Shown piece after piece: positions 25,465-35,633 of a stretch of 64,000 nt of DNA. Under the pieces are notes generated by a model. That model saw nothing but the letters and a program-made list of their open reading frames with translations, ran no database searches and was not told where the DNA came from. This stretch comes from Gemmatimonadota bacterium (GTDB lineage: Bacteria > Gemmatimonadota > Gemmatimonadetes > Longimicrobiales > Gaopeijiaceae). The stretch is taken from assembly GCA_009692205.1 (NCBI GenBank), contig SHZR01000009.1, positions 1 through 64,000 of the forward strand, read 5' to 3'. Numbering within the stretch: position 1 is the first letter of the stretch; every line of letters starts with the position of its first letter. Made by a program: the position numbers and the translations under genes.

Positions 25465-27501
25465 CTACGCGCCCGCCGCGTTCAGCTTCGACTCGACGTA
25501 CGGCGCCTCGTGCACCTCAGGAGCCTTCCGCCCGGATATGACCAGATACCACTCGCGCGCGGAGGCGACGATCACAATCAGGACGACCGACATGAAGAAC
25601 AGCGCGAGGGCGGCGTTGACCCGGTCGTTGACGATGAGCTGGGCCGCGTTCGGGTCGGCCGAGCCCGCCAGGGACCGCGCATGCGAGAGGAAGCCCAGCC
25701 CGGGCAGCGGTGAAAAGACCTTCTGATACGCGGCGGTCAACGCCGCCGTGGCGAGCCACAGGAGCGGGACTACGGTCACCCAGGCGTGCCGCAGCTTGCC
25801 CATCTTGATGAGGATGGTTGTCGCCACGCACAGCGCTACCGCGGCCAGTAGCTGGTTGGAGATGCCGAACAGAGGCCACAGCGAGTTGATCCCGCCGAGC
25901 GGATCGATGACGCCCTGGTAGAGGAAGTAGCCCCACGCGAGCACGACGAGACCGGACGTGAAGATGATGCTGGGGTACCACGACTGACGGCCGAGCGGCT
26001 TGTAGAACAGTCCGAACAGCTCCTGCAGCATGAAGCGACCGACACGGGTGCCGGCATCGATCGTGGTGAGGATGAAGACCGCCTCGAACAGAATCGCGAA
26101 GTGATACCAGAGCGCTAGGCCGCCCCCGGTGAACACGCCGCCGAGGATGTGCGCCATGCCTACGGCCAGGCTGGGCGCGCCGCCGGTGCGGGACAGCAAT
26201 GATGCTTCACCCATCTGCTCGGCGAGCTCGGCCATCTGCTCCGGCCGCAGCATGAAGCCCCACTGCTGGATCGCCACGGCCGCACTCTCGGCCGTGGTCC
26301 CCAGAATGGCCGGACCGACGTTCATCGCGAAGTACACGCCCGGCTCGAGCGTCGTGGCGGCAATCAGAGCCATCAGGCCAACCAGCGACTCAGCCAGCAT
26401 CGAGCCATACCCGATGAGTGGGATGTCGCCTTCGCAGCGCACGATCTTGGGCGTCGTGCCGCTGGAAATCAGGGCGTGGAACCCCGACATGGCGCCGCAG
26501 GCGATCGTGATGAACGCAAAGGGGAACATCTTGCCCGCGAAGACCGGCCCCGTCCCGTCGATGAACTGCGTCACAGCCGGCATCTGCAGGTCCGGCAGCA
26601 GGATCAGGATCGCAACACCAAGGACGAGGATCGTGCCGATCTTCAGAACCGATGACAGGTATCCGCGGGGCGTCAGGAGCAACCAAACGGGAATGACTGA
26701 GGCGACGAAGCCGTAGATGATCACGCCCCAGGCGAGCTCGGTGCCCGACCACGTAAACCACGCACTCCAAGTCGGGTTCTCCGCCACCCACTGACCACCC
26801 ACCAACGCCGCCGCCAGCAACGCGACGCCGATCACCGTCGCCTCGACCACCTTGCCGGGACGGATGTTCTTCATGTACACGCCCATGAGCACGGCGATCG
26901 GGATCGTCGCGGCGATCGTGAACAGCCCCCATGGACTGTCTCGCAGCGCGTTGACGACCACCAACGCGAGGACCGCCAGCAGGATGATCATGATCGAGAA
27001 GACGGCGACCATCGCCGCCATACCCGCAACCGGGTTGACCTCCTCCTTGGCCATCTGTCCGAGCGACTTACCGTCGCGCCGGACCGAAGCGCAGAGGATG
27101 ACCATGTCCTGCACGGCCCCGCCGAGCACGACGCCGGCAATCAGCCAGATCGTGCCGGGCAGGTACCCGAACTGAGCCGCGAGCGTCGGCCCGACGAGGG
27201 GCCCCGCGCCCGAGATCGCCGAAAAGTGCTGACCCGCCGCGACCCACTTGGAGGTCGGGACGTAGTCGCGGCCATTCTCGAGCCGCTCCGCGGGGGTGGC
27301 CCGCCGGCTGTCGAGGCCGAAGACCGTGTTCGCGAGGTAGCGCGAGTAGAAACGGTAGGCGACGAGGTACGTGCAGACGCCGGCGACCACCAGCCAGGCG
27401 GCGCTGATCGTCTCGCCGCGCGACAGGGCCAACACACCGAAGGCCACCGCGCCGAGCACTCCTACGCCCACCCACGCCAGAATAGACCACGTCTTGCTCA
27501 T
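25465..27501 (-). CDS. cstA: Carbon starvation protein CstA family transporter
   Basis: A 678-residue polytopic inner-membrane protein of the CstA family, whose characterised members import pyruvate (or peptides) under nutrient limitation. The N-terminal segment has YRFYSRYLANTVFGLD. It continues with SKWVAAGQHFSAISGAGPLVGPT, the core signature of the family. Further features are GAMSGFHALISSGTTPK and TTIDAGTRVGRFMLQE. About 16 membrane segments are suggested by hydropathy. The length is close to the usual 690. Upstream, 27502-27654 is a 150-base spacer in which I see no gene. Confidence 0.92.
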   Translation of the reverse strand: MSKTWSILAWVGVGVLGAVAFGVLALSRGETISAAWLVVAGVCTYLVAYRFYSRYLANTVFGLDSRRATPAERLENGRDYVPTSKWVAAGQHFSAISGAGPLVGPTLAAQFGYLPGTIWLIAGVVLGGAVQDMVILCASVRRDGKSLGQMAKEEVNPVAGMAAMVAVFSIMIILLAVLALVVVNALRDSPWGLFTIAATIPIAVLMGVYMKNIRPGKVVEATVIGVALLAAALVGGQWVAENPTWSAWFTWSGTELAWGVIIYGFVASVIPVWLLLTPRGYLSSVLKIGTILVLGVAILILLPDLQMPAVTQFIDGTGPVFAGKMFPFAFITIACGAMSGFHALISSGTTPKIVRCEGDIPLIGYGSMLAESLVGLMALIAATTLEPGVYFAMNVGPAILGTTAESAAVAIQQWGFMLRPEQMAELAEQMGEASLLSRTGGAPSLAVGMAHILGGVFTGGGLALWYHFAILFEAVFILTTIDAGTRVGRFMLQELFGLFYKPLGRQSWYPSIIFTSGLVVLAWGYFLYQGVIDPLGGINSLWPLFGISNQLLAAVALCVATTILIKMGKLRHAWVTVVPLLWLATAALTAAYQKVFSPLPGLGFLSHARSLAGSADPNAAQLIVNDRVNAALALFFMSVVLIVIVASAREWYLVISGRKAPEVHEAPYVESKLNAAGA

Positions 27502-27654
27502 CGAAGCCTCACGACCGGGTTCTTTGGGAGGGGCCAGTATCGGCTCACGGCAGCCGTTACGTCAAATGGCGAAGACATGATCGTTCACCGAGGGTCGCCA
27601 TGAGCGCAAGCCCGGGCCCGTGCGGCCCCCGCGCCGACCCCGGTCGCAGCCAGC

Positions 27655-29637
<1,983 letters not shown>

Positions 29638-29946
29638 CTACGCTGTCTCAGCCAGTACGAATACGATGCGCTCGAGGGGCGCGTCCGCGAGCCGCGCATT
29701 CACGCGCTCGAGCACCTCGGTCTTCAACATGCTCAACTCCATCAGCCACGCGCTGCTTCGCACCTCGACGAAGAGCGCGTCCCGATCCAAGCCTTTCACC
29801 CGAGTCACTTCCGCGAGACGCGCGCCGACGATCTCGGGCCACAGATCGAGGACACCCACTCGTCGGACTTGTTTCTGCACGCCGTGCTTCTCCAGCACCT
29901 GCGCGAGCACCACGTCGACGCGAATCGGCCGCGCGCCGCCCTTCAT
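29638..29946 (-). CDS. dciA: DciA-like DUF721 protein
   Basis: A 102-residue protein of the DUF721/DciA family, the ancestral loader of the replicative helicase DnaB in bacteria without DnaC/DnaI. Family features are an N-terminal RVDVVLAQVLEKHGVQ helix, VLDLWPEIVGARLAEVTR, FVEVRSSAWLMELSMLKTEV and LERVN at the end. The start codon ATG overlaps the recF stop (ATGA), which fixes the start. Its place between recF and gyrB is a common arrangement. It is the likely DnaB loader of this organism. Confidence 0.85.
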   Translation of the reverse strand: MKGGARPIRVDVVLAQVLEKHGVQKQVRRVGVLDLWPEIVGARLAEVTRVKGLDRDALFVEVRSSAWLMELSMLKTEVLERVNARLADAPLERIVFVLAETA

Positions 29947-31070
29947 GTCGTCAACCTGCCTGCCTTGATGCGCCACCGGGCCAGCGTTTGTCGCTTGAAC
30001 CGCACGTCGGACTCCTTGGGCGCGGTGAGCACGACCTGGCCCGCCTCCGCGGCCTCCATGAGCTCGAGCACCCGCTCGCTCCGCCCCTCGTCGAGCTCGG
30101 CGAAGACGTCGTCCACCAGGATGAGGGGCGTCTCGCCCCGACGATCCCGGATGGTCTCCGCCTCCACGAGCCGCAGCGCGAGGGCGGCGGTACGGCGCTG
30201 TCCGCCCGACCCATACTCGCGCAGGTCGAGGCCGTCCCCGGTGCCGTCGAGAGCCAGGCGCACTTCGTCGCGATGCGGGCCCACGGTCGTCGTGCCGAGT
30301 CGGCGGTCCCGCTCGCTCGCCCCCTCCACCGCGTCGTGGAACGCCGCGCGCACGTCTTCCGCGGCACGCGCGTGGCCGAGCGGAACACTCGCCTCGTAGG
30401 TCATGCTCGCGCGTCCGTCGTTCGACACGCGTGCGTAGAAGGTGCCGAATGCCGGGCCGACCCCCTCGATCCAGTCCCGCCGGGCGCGGATGACCTCCGC
30501 CCCGCTCTCGATCAGCCCTGGGTCCCACGCGTGCACGATCGACGCCGGGAGCGCGTCGCGCAGCGCGGCGTTCCGCTGCAGCAGCACGCGTCGGTATTCC
30601 TGCAATGCGCCGAGATAGCCCGGCTCGTTCAAGGACAACACGATGTCGAGGAAGCGCCTCCGCTCCTTCGGTCCGCCGCTGACCAACTCGAGGTCCGCAG
30701 GCGAGAAGATCACGGCCGCGAGCCGCCCCAGCGCCGCGCCCAGCCGCTCCTGCTCCGCACCGTCCACGCAGACCTTCTTCCGTCTTCCCTTCCGCTCGAA
30801 CGCGGCTGTGACCTGGGCCGTACTGCGGTCGGGCGAGGCACTCGAAGCGGCATTTCCCACCACGCGGAAGACGTCGGCGCCGAATGTCACGAGCTGCTCG
30901 TCGGGCGCGCCGCGAAAGGAGCGGAAGATCTCGAGATAGTAGATCGCCTCGAGGAAGTTCGACTTGCCCTGGGCGTTGTCCCCGATCAGCGCGACACCCT
31001 CGGGAGGAAGCTCCAGATCCTGATCGCAGAGGTTCCGGAAGTGGCGCAGGGTCAGCGTGCTCAGACGCAC
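29943..31070 (-). CDS. recF: DNA replication and repair protein RecF
   Basis: RecF is an SMC-like ATPase that helps load RecA at gapped DNA with RecO and RecR. The 375-residue protein starts with LTLRHFRNL, followed by Walker A IGDNAQGKSNFLEAIYYLE. The signature region is LREYGSGGQRRTAALALRLVEAE, and Walker B is PLILVDDVFAELDEGR. The start is GTG at 31070. Nothing convincing as a ribosome binding site precedes it within 12 bases. The stop overlaps dciA. About 200 bases upstream separate it from the enoyl-CoA hydratase gene on the same strand; I see no gene there. Confidence 0.95.
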   Translation of the reverse strand: MRLSTLTLRHFRNLCDQDLELPPEGVALIGDNAQGKSNFLEAIYYLEIFRSFRGAPDEQLVTFGADVFRVVGNAASSASPDRSTAQVTAAFERKGRRKKVCVDGAEQERLGAALGRLAAVIFSPADLELVSGGPKERRRFLDIVLSLNEPGYLGALQEYRRVLLQRNAALRDALPASIVHAWDPGLIESGAEVIRARRDWIEGVGPAFGTFYARVSNDGRASMTYEASVPLGHARAAEDVRAAFHDAVEGASERDRRLGTTTVGPHRDEVRLALDGTGDGLDLREYGSGGQRRTAALALRLVEAETIRDRRGETPLILVDDVFAELDEGRSERVLELMEAAEAGQVVLTAPKESDVRFKRQTLARWRIKAGRLTT

Positions 31071-31270
31071 GGACCGCCGCTCGGGAGGAGCCCTGAAAAC
31101 ATGGGCAAAGCTAACCGTTCACGATTCCCCGGACTACCCCACGTGAGCGGCCGAAAGCGCTTGTGCGATAAGGATTTTCGCCCTATGGCAATCCGGGACG
31201 AGCAACCCTGTACGAATACCGAAACAGATGGCGCCGGAAGCACCCGAGAACAGCCCTCCCGCGGAAGGGG

Positions 31271-32056
31271 TCAGCTGCCCGAGAAGTCCGGCTTCCGCTT
31301 CTCCAAGAAGGCCTGCATGCCCTCTTTCATGTCGCCCGTGGAGGCGAGGAGGCCGAAGAGCGCCGACTCGGACTCCTGAGCGTCCACGGACGCAATGTCG
31401 AGCCCGCGGTAGATCGACTCGAGGGCCATGCGCACCGCGAGCGGCCCGTTCTTGGTCACCCGGCGGGCGAGCACCTTGGCCTCGGCCATGAGGACATCGC
31501 CCTCCACCACCGAGGACACGAGTCCGTAGGCGAGCGCGCGCGGGGCATCCACCGGATCGCCCGTGAGTGTCATCTCGATCGCGCGACCCAGACCAACGAC
31601 CCGGGCGAGTCGCACGGTCCCGCCGTACCCGGGGATGATACCTAGCCCTACCTCGGGCAGTCCGAAGCGCGCGCGGGTGCTCGCAATGCGCAGGTGGCAC
31701 GCGAGCGCCAGCTCCAGGCCACCGCCCAACGCATACCCACCGATCGCCGCGACGACGGGCTTGGGGCATCGCTCGATGTCCTGGAAGACCCGCTGACCAT
31801 CGCGACTTACGCGCACTGCGGTCACCGGGTCCATCCTGGCCAGCTCGCCGATGTCGGCACCAGCGACGAACGCCTTCTCTCCGGCTCCGGTCAGGACGAT
31901 CGCGCGCACCGCGCTGTCGGAGCCCAAGCTCGTGAACACGTCACCCAGCTCACGGATGACGTCCGCATTCAGCGCGTTGAGCTTGTCCTGGCGATCGACG
32001 CTGACGACGGCGATCTCGCCGTCCCACTCCACCCGGATGTATCTGAGGTCGGACAC
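31271..32056 (-). CDS. Enoyl-CoA hydratase/isomerase (crotonase) family
   Basis: A 261-residue crotonase. The oxyanion-hole segments are AFVAGADIGELARM and AAIGGYALGGGLELALACH. Both catalytic glutamates of true hydratases are present (GGLELA and FGLPEVGLGIIPGYGGT), so hydration of 2-enoyl-CoA is plausible. The C-terminus AFLEKRKPDFSG is canonical for the family. GTG at 32056 follows GAGGAGAG at the right distance; a longer reading is rejected. It probably works with the 3-hydroxyacyl-CoA dehydrogenase at 36716 in fatty-acid breakdown or butanoate metabolism. The unit is divergent from ssb. Confidence 0.9.
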   Translation of the reverse strand: MSDLRYIRVEWDGEIAVVSVDRQDKLNALNADVIRELGDVFTSLGSDSAVRAIVLTGAGEKAFVAGADIGELARMDPVTAVRVSRDGQRVFQDIERCPKPVVAAIGGYALGGGLELALACHLRIASTRARFGLPEVGLGIIPGYGGTVRLARVVGLGRAIEMTLTGDPVDAPRALAYGLVSSVVEGDVLMAEAKVLARRVTKNGPLAVRMALESIYRGLDIASVDAQESESALFGLLASTGDMKEGMQAFLEKRKPDFSGS

Positions 32057-32169
32057 GCGGACTCTCCTCGTCGGCTTCGCAAGATAGCGGCCCGACCGAA
32101 AATGGAAAAAAGGCCCAAGCGCACTTATGTTCTCGCCCCGTTCCGCCACGAGACAGGAGCCACGCCCCG

Positions 32170-32649
32170 ATGAGTCGGTCCCTCAATAAGGTCATGCTGA
32201 TCGGAAACGTGGGCAGTGAGCCGGAGATTCGCGCGACCAGCGCAGGAGCCCGTGTCGCCAAGCTCTCGATCGCGACGAACCGGTCGTGGTCCGATCGCTC
32301 GGGGCAGCAGCAAGAGAAGACGGAGTGGCACCGTCTCACGTTCTTCGGGCGCCTGGTCGACATCGTCGAGCAATACGTCAAGAAGGGCGACCGGCTCTAC
32401 GTCGAGGGCCGCATCGAGTACTCCCAGACCGAGGGAGAGGGCGGCCCGAAGTACTGGACCGACATCGTCATCAACGAAATGGTGATGCTCGGCTCGAGTG
32501 GTGGTGGCGGTGGCGGTGGCGGCGGTGGTGGTGGCGGTGGCGGCGGTGGTGGTGGCGGCGGGGCGCGGCGCGGAGGCGGCTTCTCCGAGTCCGGCGGCGG
32601 CAGCCCACAGCCTCCAACGAACGAGCCCGACGACGACCTGCCGTTCTAG
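32170..32649 (+). CDS. ssb: Single-stranded DNA-binding protein
   Basis: SSB coats single-stranded DNA in replication and repair and recruits partners through its acidic tail. The OB-fold (residues 1-109) contains NKVMLIGNVGSEPEIR, WHRLTFFGRLVDIVEQYVKKGD, YVEGRIEYSQ and YWTDIVINEM. The linker begins with 21 consecutive glycines (bases 32500-32562), followed by RRGGG and further glycines. The tail ends in DDDLPF, the partner-binding peptide. The ATG follows CAGGAG. The total of 159 residues is usual for the family. The glycine run is coded by GGT/GGC microsatellite-like repeats, so its length may vary between strains. Confidence 0.97.
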   Translation: MSRSLNKVMLIGNVGSEPEIRATSAGARVAKLSIATNRSWSDRSGQQQEKTEWHRLTFFGRLVDIVEQYVKKGDRLYVEGRIEYSQTEGEGGPKYWTDIVINEMVMLGSSGGGGGGGGGGGGGGGGGGGGGARRGGGFSESGGGSPQPPTNEPDDDLPF

Positions 32650-32656
32650 GCCTCCG

Positions 32657-33010
32657 CTAGCCTTTCGGCGACTTCTCCGCGTCGGTCTCCCAGAGGCCCA
32701 TGAAGTACTCCTCGTACTTGTCCGGGTGCGCGCGGTAGTCTTCCAGCCAGATTTCGAAGGGTGGAAGCGCGATACGGCGCGCCAACCAGTCCGTCGCGAC
32801 GCGCACCATCTCCACGTAGGAGATGTCCCCCTCTCCGCCTCTCTCTCGATACGCCCGATGGGCCAGCAGGTAGATCTCGTCGGGACTCATGTAGACGAGT
32901 AGGTCCGCAACCTGCGCCGAGCAGTAGTCGTGATACTTGGCGCGCAGGACGTGAAGCGGCTCTTCAGGGCCCTTCTGGCCGCCGTCCACTGGGGGTCCTC
33001 CCGCGGGCAT
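32657..33010 (-). CDS. Hypothetical protein with LPPFExW motif
   Basis: A 117-residue soluble protein that I do not recognise. The middle is helical (VLRAKYHDYCSAQVADLLVYMSPDEIYL). Near the C-terminus is ALPPFEIWLEDYRAHP, followed by KYEEYFMGLW. A similar LPPFEEWCADLAKYP occurs in the protein encoded at 33959-34531, so the two may be distant paralogues. ATG 33010 is chosen as the first Met after a stretch without family-like composition; a longer open frame begins at 33064. It lies 59 bases downstream of the ribbon-helix-helix gene, probably in one transcript. Confidence 0.6.
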   Translation of the reverse strand: MPAGGPPVDGGQKGPEEPLHVLRAKYHDYCSAQVADLLVYMSPDEIYLLAHRAYRERGGEGDISYVEMVRVATDWLARRIALPPFEIWLEDYRAHPDKYEEYFMGLWETDAEKSPKG

Positions 33011-33069
33011 GAACGAGCCTCCAGGATCGCGGAAGGTATGCACCGCGGAAGCAGACGAACGCAAGCCTC

Positions 33070-33279
33070 CTACGGAGTCGCGCTCGGCTGGTCGGACGCC
33101 GTCTCCTGAGTCGAGACTCCGTCGCTCTCACGAAGGTGCTGGTAGATCGATCGACGCGTGAGTCCGTACAGCACGACGCGGCTCAGGAACTCCGGATCAG
33201 ACCGTTGCACCTCTTCCGCCTGGGCCGCGATGTCGCGTGGCAAGCGCACAGACAGCTGCACGGAACGCGTTTCCCACAT
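33070..33279 (-). CDS. Ribbon-helix-helix (CopG-like) DNA-binding protein
   Basis: A 69-residue protein. The strand VQLSVRLPRDIAAQAEEVQ followed by two helices (PEFLSRVVLYGLTRRSIYQHL) fits the ribbon-helix-helix fold, a dimeric DNA-binding module of autoregulators and antitoxins. The ATG at 33279 follows GAGGTG, a good site; an alternative start at 33318 lacks one. It is the first gene of a two-gene unit with the hypothetical gene at 32657. Upstream is the hairpin-rich spacer 33401-33560, which could hold its operator. A toxin-antitoxin role is not supported, as the partner is not toxin-like. Confidence 0.7.
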   Translation of the reverse strand: MWETRSVQLSVRLPRDIAAQAEEVQRSDPEFLSRVVLYGLTRRSIYQHLRESDGVSTQETASDQPSATP

Positions 33280-33400
33280 AGACACACCTCGCCCAGGGAA
33301 AGATTGTGGAAAAGTCACACTCTCGGGAGCACGGGCCCAGGCGCGTGGTGCGCGCTACAGGCCGATGGCAGAGGTGCTTAGCGATCCTCGAGACGGAGGT

Positions 33401-33560
33401 ACTCTAAGGAGTGACTCTACGCGGCGCAACCCCCTTGTTGGCCGCGCCACATGAAAATGCACAGTGGCGTAAGATGTTGTATAACAACCGCTTACAGATC
33501 AGGGGCGAATCGCCAAACCATGTGTTCCTCTCCTGACGTGCACCTTACACGCATGCGTGC
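33401..33560. other. Hairpin-rich non-coding spacer
   Basis: This part of the 376-base gene-free stretch (33280-33655) is unusually rich in inverted repeats. It has ACTC/GAGT at 33401-33412; GCGGC-CAAC with GTTG-GCCGC at 33421-33445; and CGCCAC/GTGGCG at 33445-33469 around a 13-base loop. Next come GTAAG-GTTGT with ACAAC-CTTAC at 33469-33495 and TCAGG/CCTGA (33499-33503 with 33532-33536) enclosing GGCGA/TCGCC. Last is the palindrome CACGCATGCGTG at 33548-33559. Five or more adjacent stems suggest a structured RNA, a regulator-binding region or recombination sites. Neither strand carries a convincing gene. Confidence 0.45.
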
Positions 33561-33655
33561 GCGCCGAGTGGAAGTTCATGCGAGTCACGGAGTTTGGCCG
33601 GAGTCTTCCAACGCGCGACGCCACGCGATGTCGCACAGTTTTTACTGAAAAGTGA

Positions 33656-33963
33656 CCTAGTGAAGCTCTGCACAAGTCTGGCGCCCCGCGTTGCGGTGCC
33701 ACGGCCCCAGATCCGAGGCGGAGCGACGAAGGCATAGCCGTAGCTACGTCGAGGAGCTCCAACGACGGAGATGGGGCCGTGCCATCGCAACCCACGGACA
33801 TGTTGCAGATCTTCCGCTTGTTTGGGGGCGCAGGGGGATCGCGGCCCAGGAGGTCGTCACTCCTCCTCGCCGTACGGACCAGTACGACTCGTCGTCGTTC
33901 CTACTCCTGGTCTCGCGAGCCCCCTGCGCGCGGGGCACCAGGCTTGTGCAGAGCTTCCCTAGG
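33656..33963. mobile_element. MITE-like element with 36-bp terminal inverted repeats
   Basis: Arms 33656-33691 and 33928-33963 are inverted copies agreeing at about 32 of 36 positions, starting CCTAG and running through a shared GAAGCTCTGCACAAG. Inside are two further inverted-repeat pairs: 33690-33715 with 33766-33791, and 33828-33852 with 33904-33929. A single strand could therefore fold into a stem with two branched hairpins. CTAG at each end (33657-33660 and 33959-33962) could be a four-base target duplication, though it is self-complementary and may belong to the repeat. No transposase is coded. The right end supplies the TAG stop of the gene at 33959. The structure resembles a non-autonomous element. 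Confidence 0.6.
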
Positions 33964-34531
33964 GAAGCGCGGAGCGGAGGAACGCCTCGAGGGCGACCGG
34001 CTCGAAGGCGAGAAAGCGGTCGCGGAGGTCCGCGGGATCCGTTTCGCGGAAGATGAGTGCCGTGCGGTGCACCCGGCGCGAGATCCTGTCCTCGAACGCG
34101 ATGTAACCGCGCCACGCGCCTCCATCGCGGAAGGAGCGCAGGTAGGCGATCCAGGGATTCCCTCCGAACTCGAACAGGCGCGCCTCGACAGTCGTCGGGG
34201 CCTCCGCGGTCGGAGCCGCAGCGGAGTCGTCCAGATCGTGGAGGTGCGCGGCCGGATACTTTGCGAGGTCCGCACACCATTCCTCGAACGGAGGCAGCGG
34301 CAGGAGGCTCTCGCAGTAGTTCACGAACGCCGCCAGCGGGTCCGCGGGCGAGCGCTCTCCGAACCCCGCTTCGAGTGCCTTCCGATAGAGCGGCCGCACG
34401 GCTTCGCGAGAGAGCAGTCGAATGAGACCGCGCGCCTGGCGTTTACGGTACGCCCCGTATTGAATCAAAAGCTCATCCCGGGCGAACTGCCCGTGCGCAG
34501 TATCGAGTGCGCGAAGATCCTCGAAGACCAA
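33959..34531 (-). CDS. Hypothetical protein ending in the inverted repeat
   Basis: A 190-residue soluble protein from a TTG at 34531, 14 bases after the stop of the upstream gene. I do not recognise the family. The N-terminal half is helical (LIQYGAYRKRQARGLIRLL). The middle has LPLPPFEEWCADLAKYP, shared in pattern with the protein at 32657. The C-terminal half is probably beta/alpha (NPWIAYLRSFRDGGAWRGYI). The TAG stop lies within the terminal inverted repeat of the 308-bp element, so the original C-terminus may have been replaced when the element inserted. Confidence 0.55.
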   Translation of the reverse strand: MVFEDLRALDTAHGQFARDELLIQYGAYRKRQARGLIRLLSREAVRPLYRKALEAGFGERSPADPLAAFVNYCESLLPLPPFEEWCADLAKYPAAHLHDLDDSAAAPTAEAPTTVEARLFEFGGNPWIAYLRSFRDGGAWRGYIAFEDRISRRVHRTALIFRETDPADLRDRFLAFEPVALEAFLRSALP

Positions 34532-34545
34532 GGCCGCCGATCGCT

Positions 34546-35433
34546 CTAGTGAACCACGTGCGAGCCGGCGAAGGGAGGCGGAACCTCCACGACGTGTGTC
34601 GCCGGCTCGTGGATGCGCAGTCCCCCGAGGGTCTCGCGCTCGCCGAACGTGTCCATCACCGGCGCGATCGAGGCGAGCCGCTCCGGCTCGAAGCGCGCCA
34701 ACATCGACAGAAGGCCCCGCCGCACCTGTGACAAACAGGCTCTCGCCTCACCCAGCGTCGTCGGCAGCGCGAAGCGCACCTGGTACTCGACGGCCCCCTC
34801 CTCTGTCATCGGCTCGACACGGAGCAGGTCGGCGGTCAGGAACGCCTCCGCAAGCGCGTGCTCCAAGTGCACGTCGGGCTCGGGGAACGCGGTGCGGAAG
34901 ACGACGGCGCAGGCGTCGTAGTCGAGATGGGCACGCGTGAGCCGGCCCGGTCCGAGCACGAACCGAATCGAAGTCCCCTCGTGCAAGTCGAGGTCACGGC
35001 AGATGTCGCGGAACCCGAGGCGCAGGAACGTGGCGCGCGTGAGCGGACCGAAGCCGACCCTCTCGAGGACGCGGAGCCCGAGCTGGAACGCGTAACGTTT
35101 GAGCGTGTCGTTGTCCCGGGTCGCGGCGGTCGCCGTGATCAGCTCCGAGACATGATCCAGCGTCGGCTCATAGACCCAGTCTAGCACCACGAGCTCGGTG
35201 CTCAGGTCGAGCACCTTTACCTGGCCGCTCCCGAGGTCCACCGCCTCCGCGGTGGCGGCATAGCGACCCTCCACCACCAGCGCGAGGCCGATGTCCTCGA
35301 TCCGTCCACCGGGCGCGTCCATCTCGTGGACGTCACGGTACTGGACGATCGCTCGCGTGAGCGAGAGCTCGCAGATCCCAGGAACGTCGCCCATCGCCTC
35401 AGGGCGAGCATCGGTGTGCACGTTCGGCTGCAT
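34546..35433 (-). CDS. Hypothetical protein (295 aa)
   Basis: I do not recognise this family. ATG 35433 is preferred because AAAGGGGGG lies upstream; the frame remains open to 35616 but with unlikely composition. The protein is soluble, acidic and mixed alpha/beta, with EDIGLALVVEGRYAATAEAV, VLDLSTELVVLDWVYEP and LGLRVLERVGFG as representative segments. No catalytic motif stands out. It is followed closely by the gene at 33959, suggesting an operon of two unknown proteins. The rpsU gene begins 200 bases upstream in the opposite direction, so the promoters are shared between 35434 and 35633. Confidence 0.6.
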   Translation of the reverse strand: MQPNVHTDARPEAMGDVPGICELSLTRAIVQYRDVHEMDAPGGRIEDIGLALVVEGRYAATAEAVDLGSGQVKVLDLSTELVVLDWVYEPTLDHVSELITATAATRDNDTLKRYAFQLGLRVLERVGFGPLTRATFLRLGFRDICRDLDLHEGTSIRFVLGPGRLTRAHLDYDACAVVFRTAFPEPDVHLEHALAEAFLTADLLRVEPMTEEGAVEYQVRFALPTTLGEARACLSQVRRGLLSMLARFEPERLASIAPVMDTFGERETLGGLRIHEPATHVVEVPPPFAGSHVVH

Positions 35434-35575
35434 CGAATCTGCGACCCCCCTTTCGACAAGAAACCCTGCCGGAGCCGGGTGTCGTTCTGCTACGATACGC
35501 CTCGGCTCTCGGGCATTGCAAGAAAGACGTCGCTGCGCTCGTGCCCCTCCCCGGGACCGCCTGACGTTGCCCCCT

Positions 35576-35603
35576 TTGACGGGGCCGTTTACCTTTCTAA
35601 GCT
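35576..35603 (+). promoter_or_regulatory. Probable rpsU promoter
   Basis: TTGACG at 35576-35581 and TAAGCT at 35598-35603 are separated by 16 bases, a fair match to a housekeeping promoter, about 30 bases before the rpsU TTG codon. Confidence 0.45.
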
Positions 35604-35633
35604 CAATTATCGCCACGCTGAAGGGGCTGCCGC

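Noticed and set aside
33070-33279. Toxin-antitoxin module (RHH antitoxin with neighbour)
   Set aside because: The downstream 117-residue protein has no toxin-like features and gene order (regulator first, 59-base gap) is not specific.
33421-33495. Integron attC sites
   Set aside because: Hairpins are present, but the flanking RYYYAAC and GTTRRRY core sites do not match and no integrase is seen.
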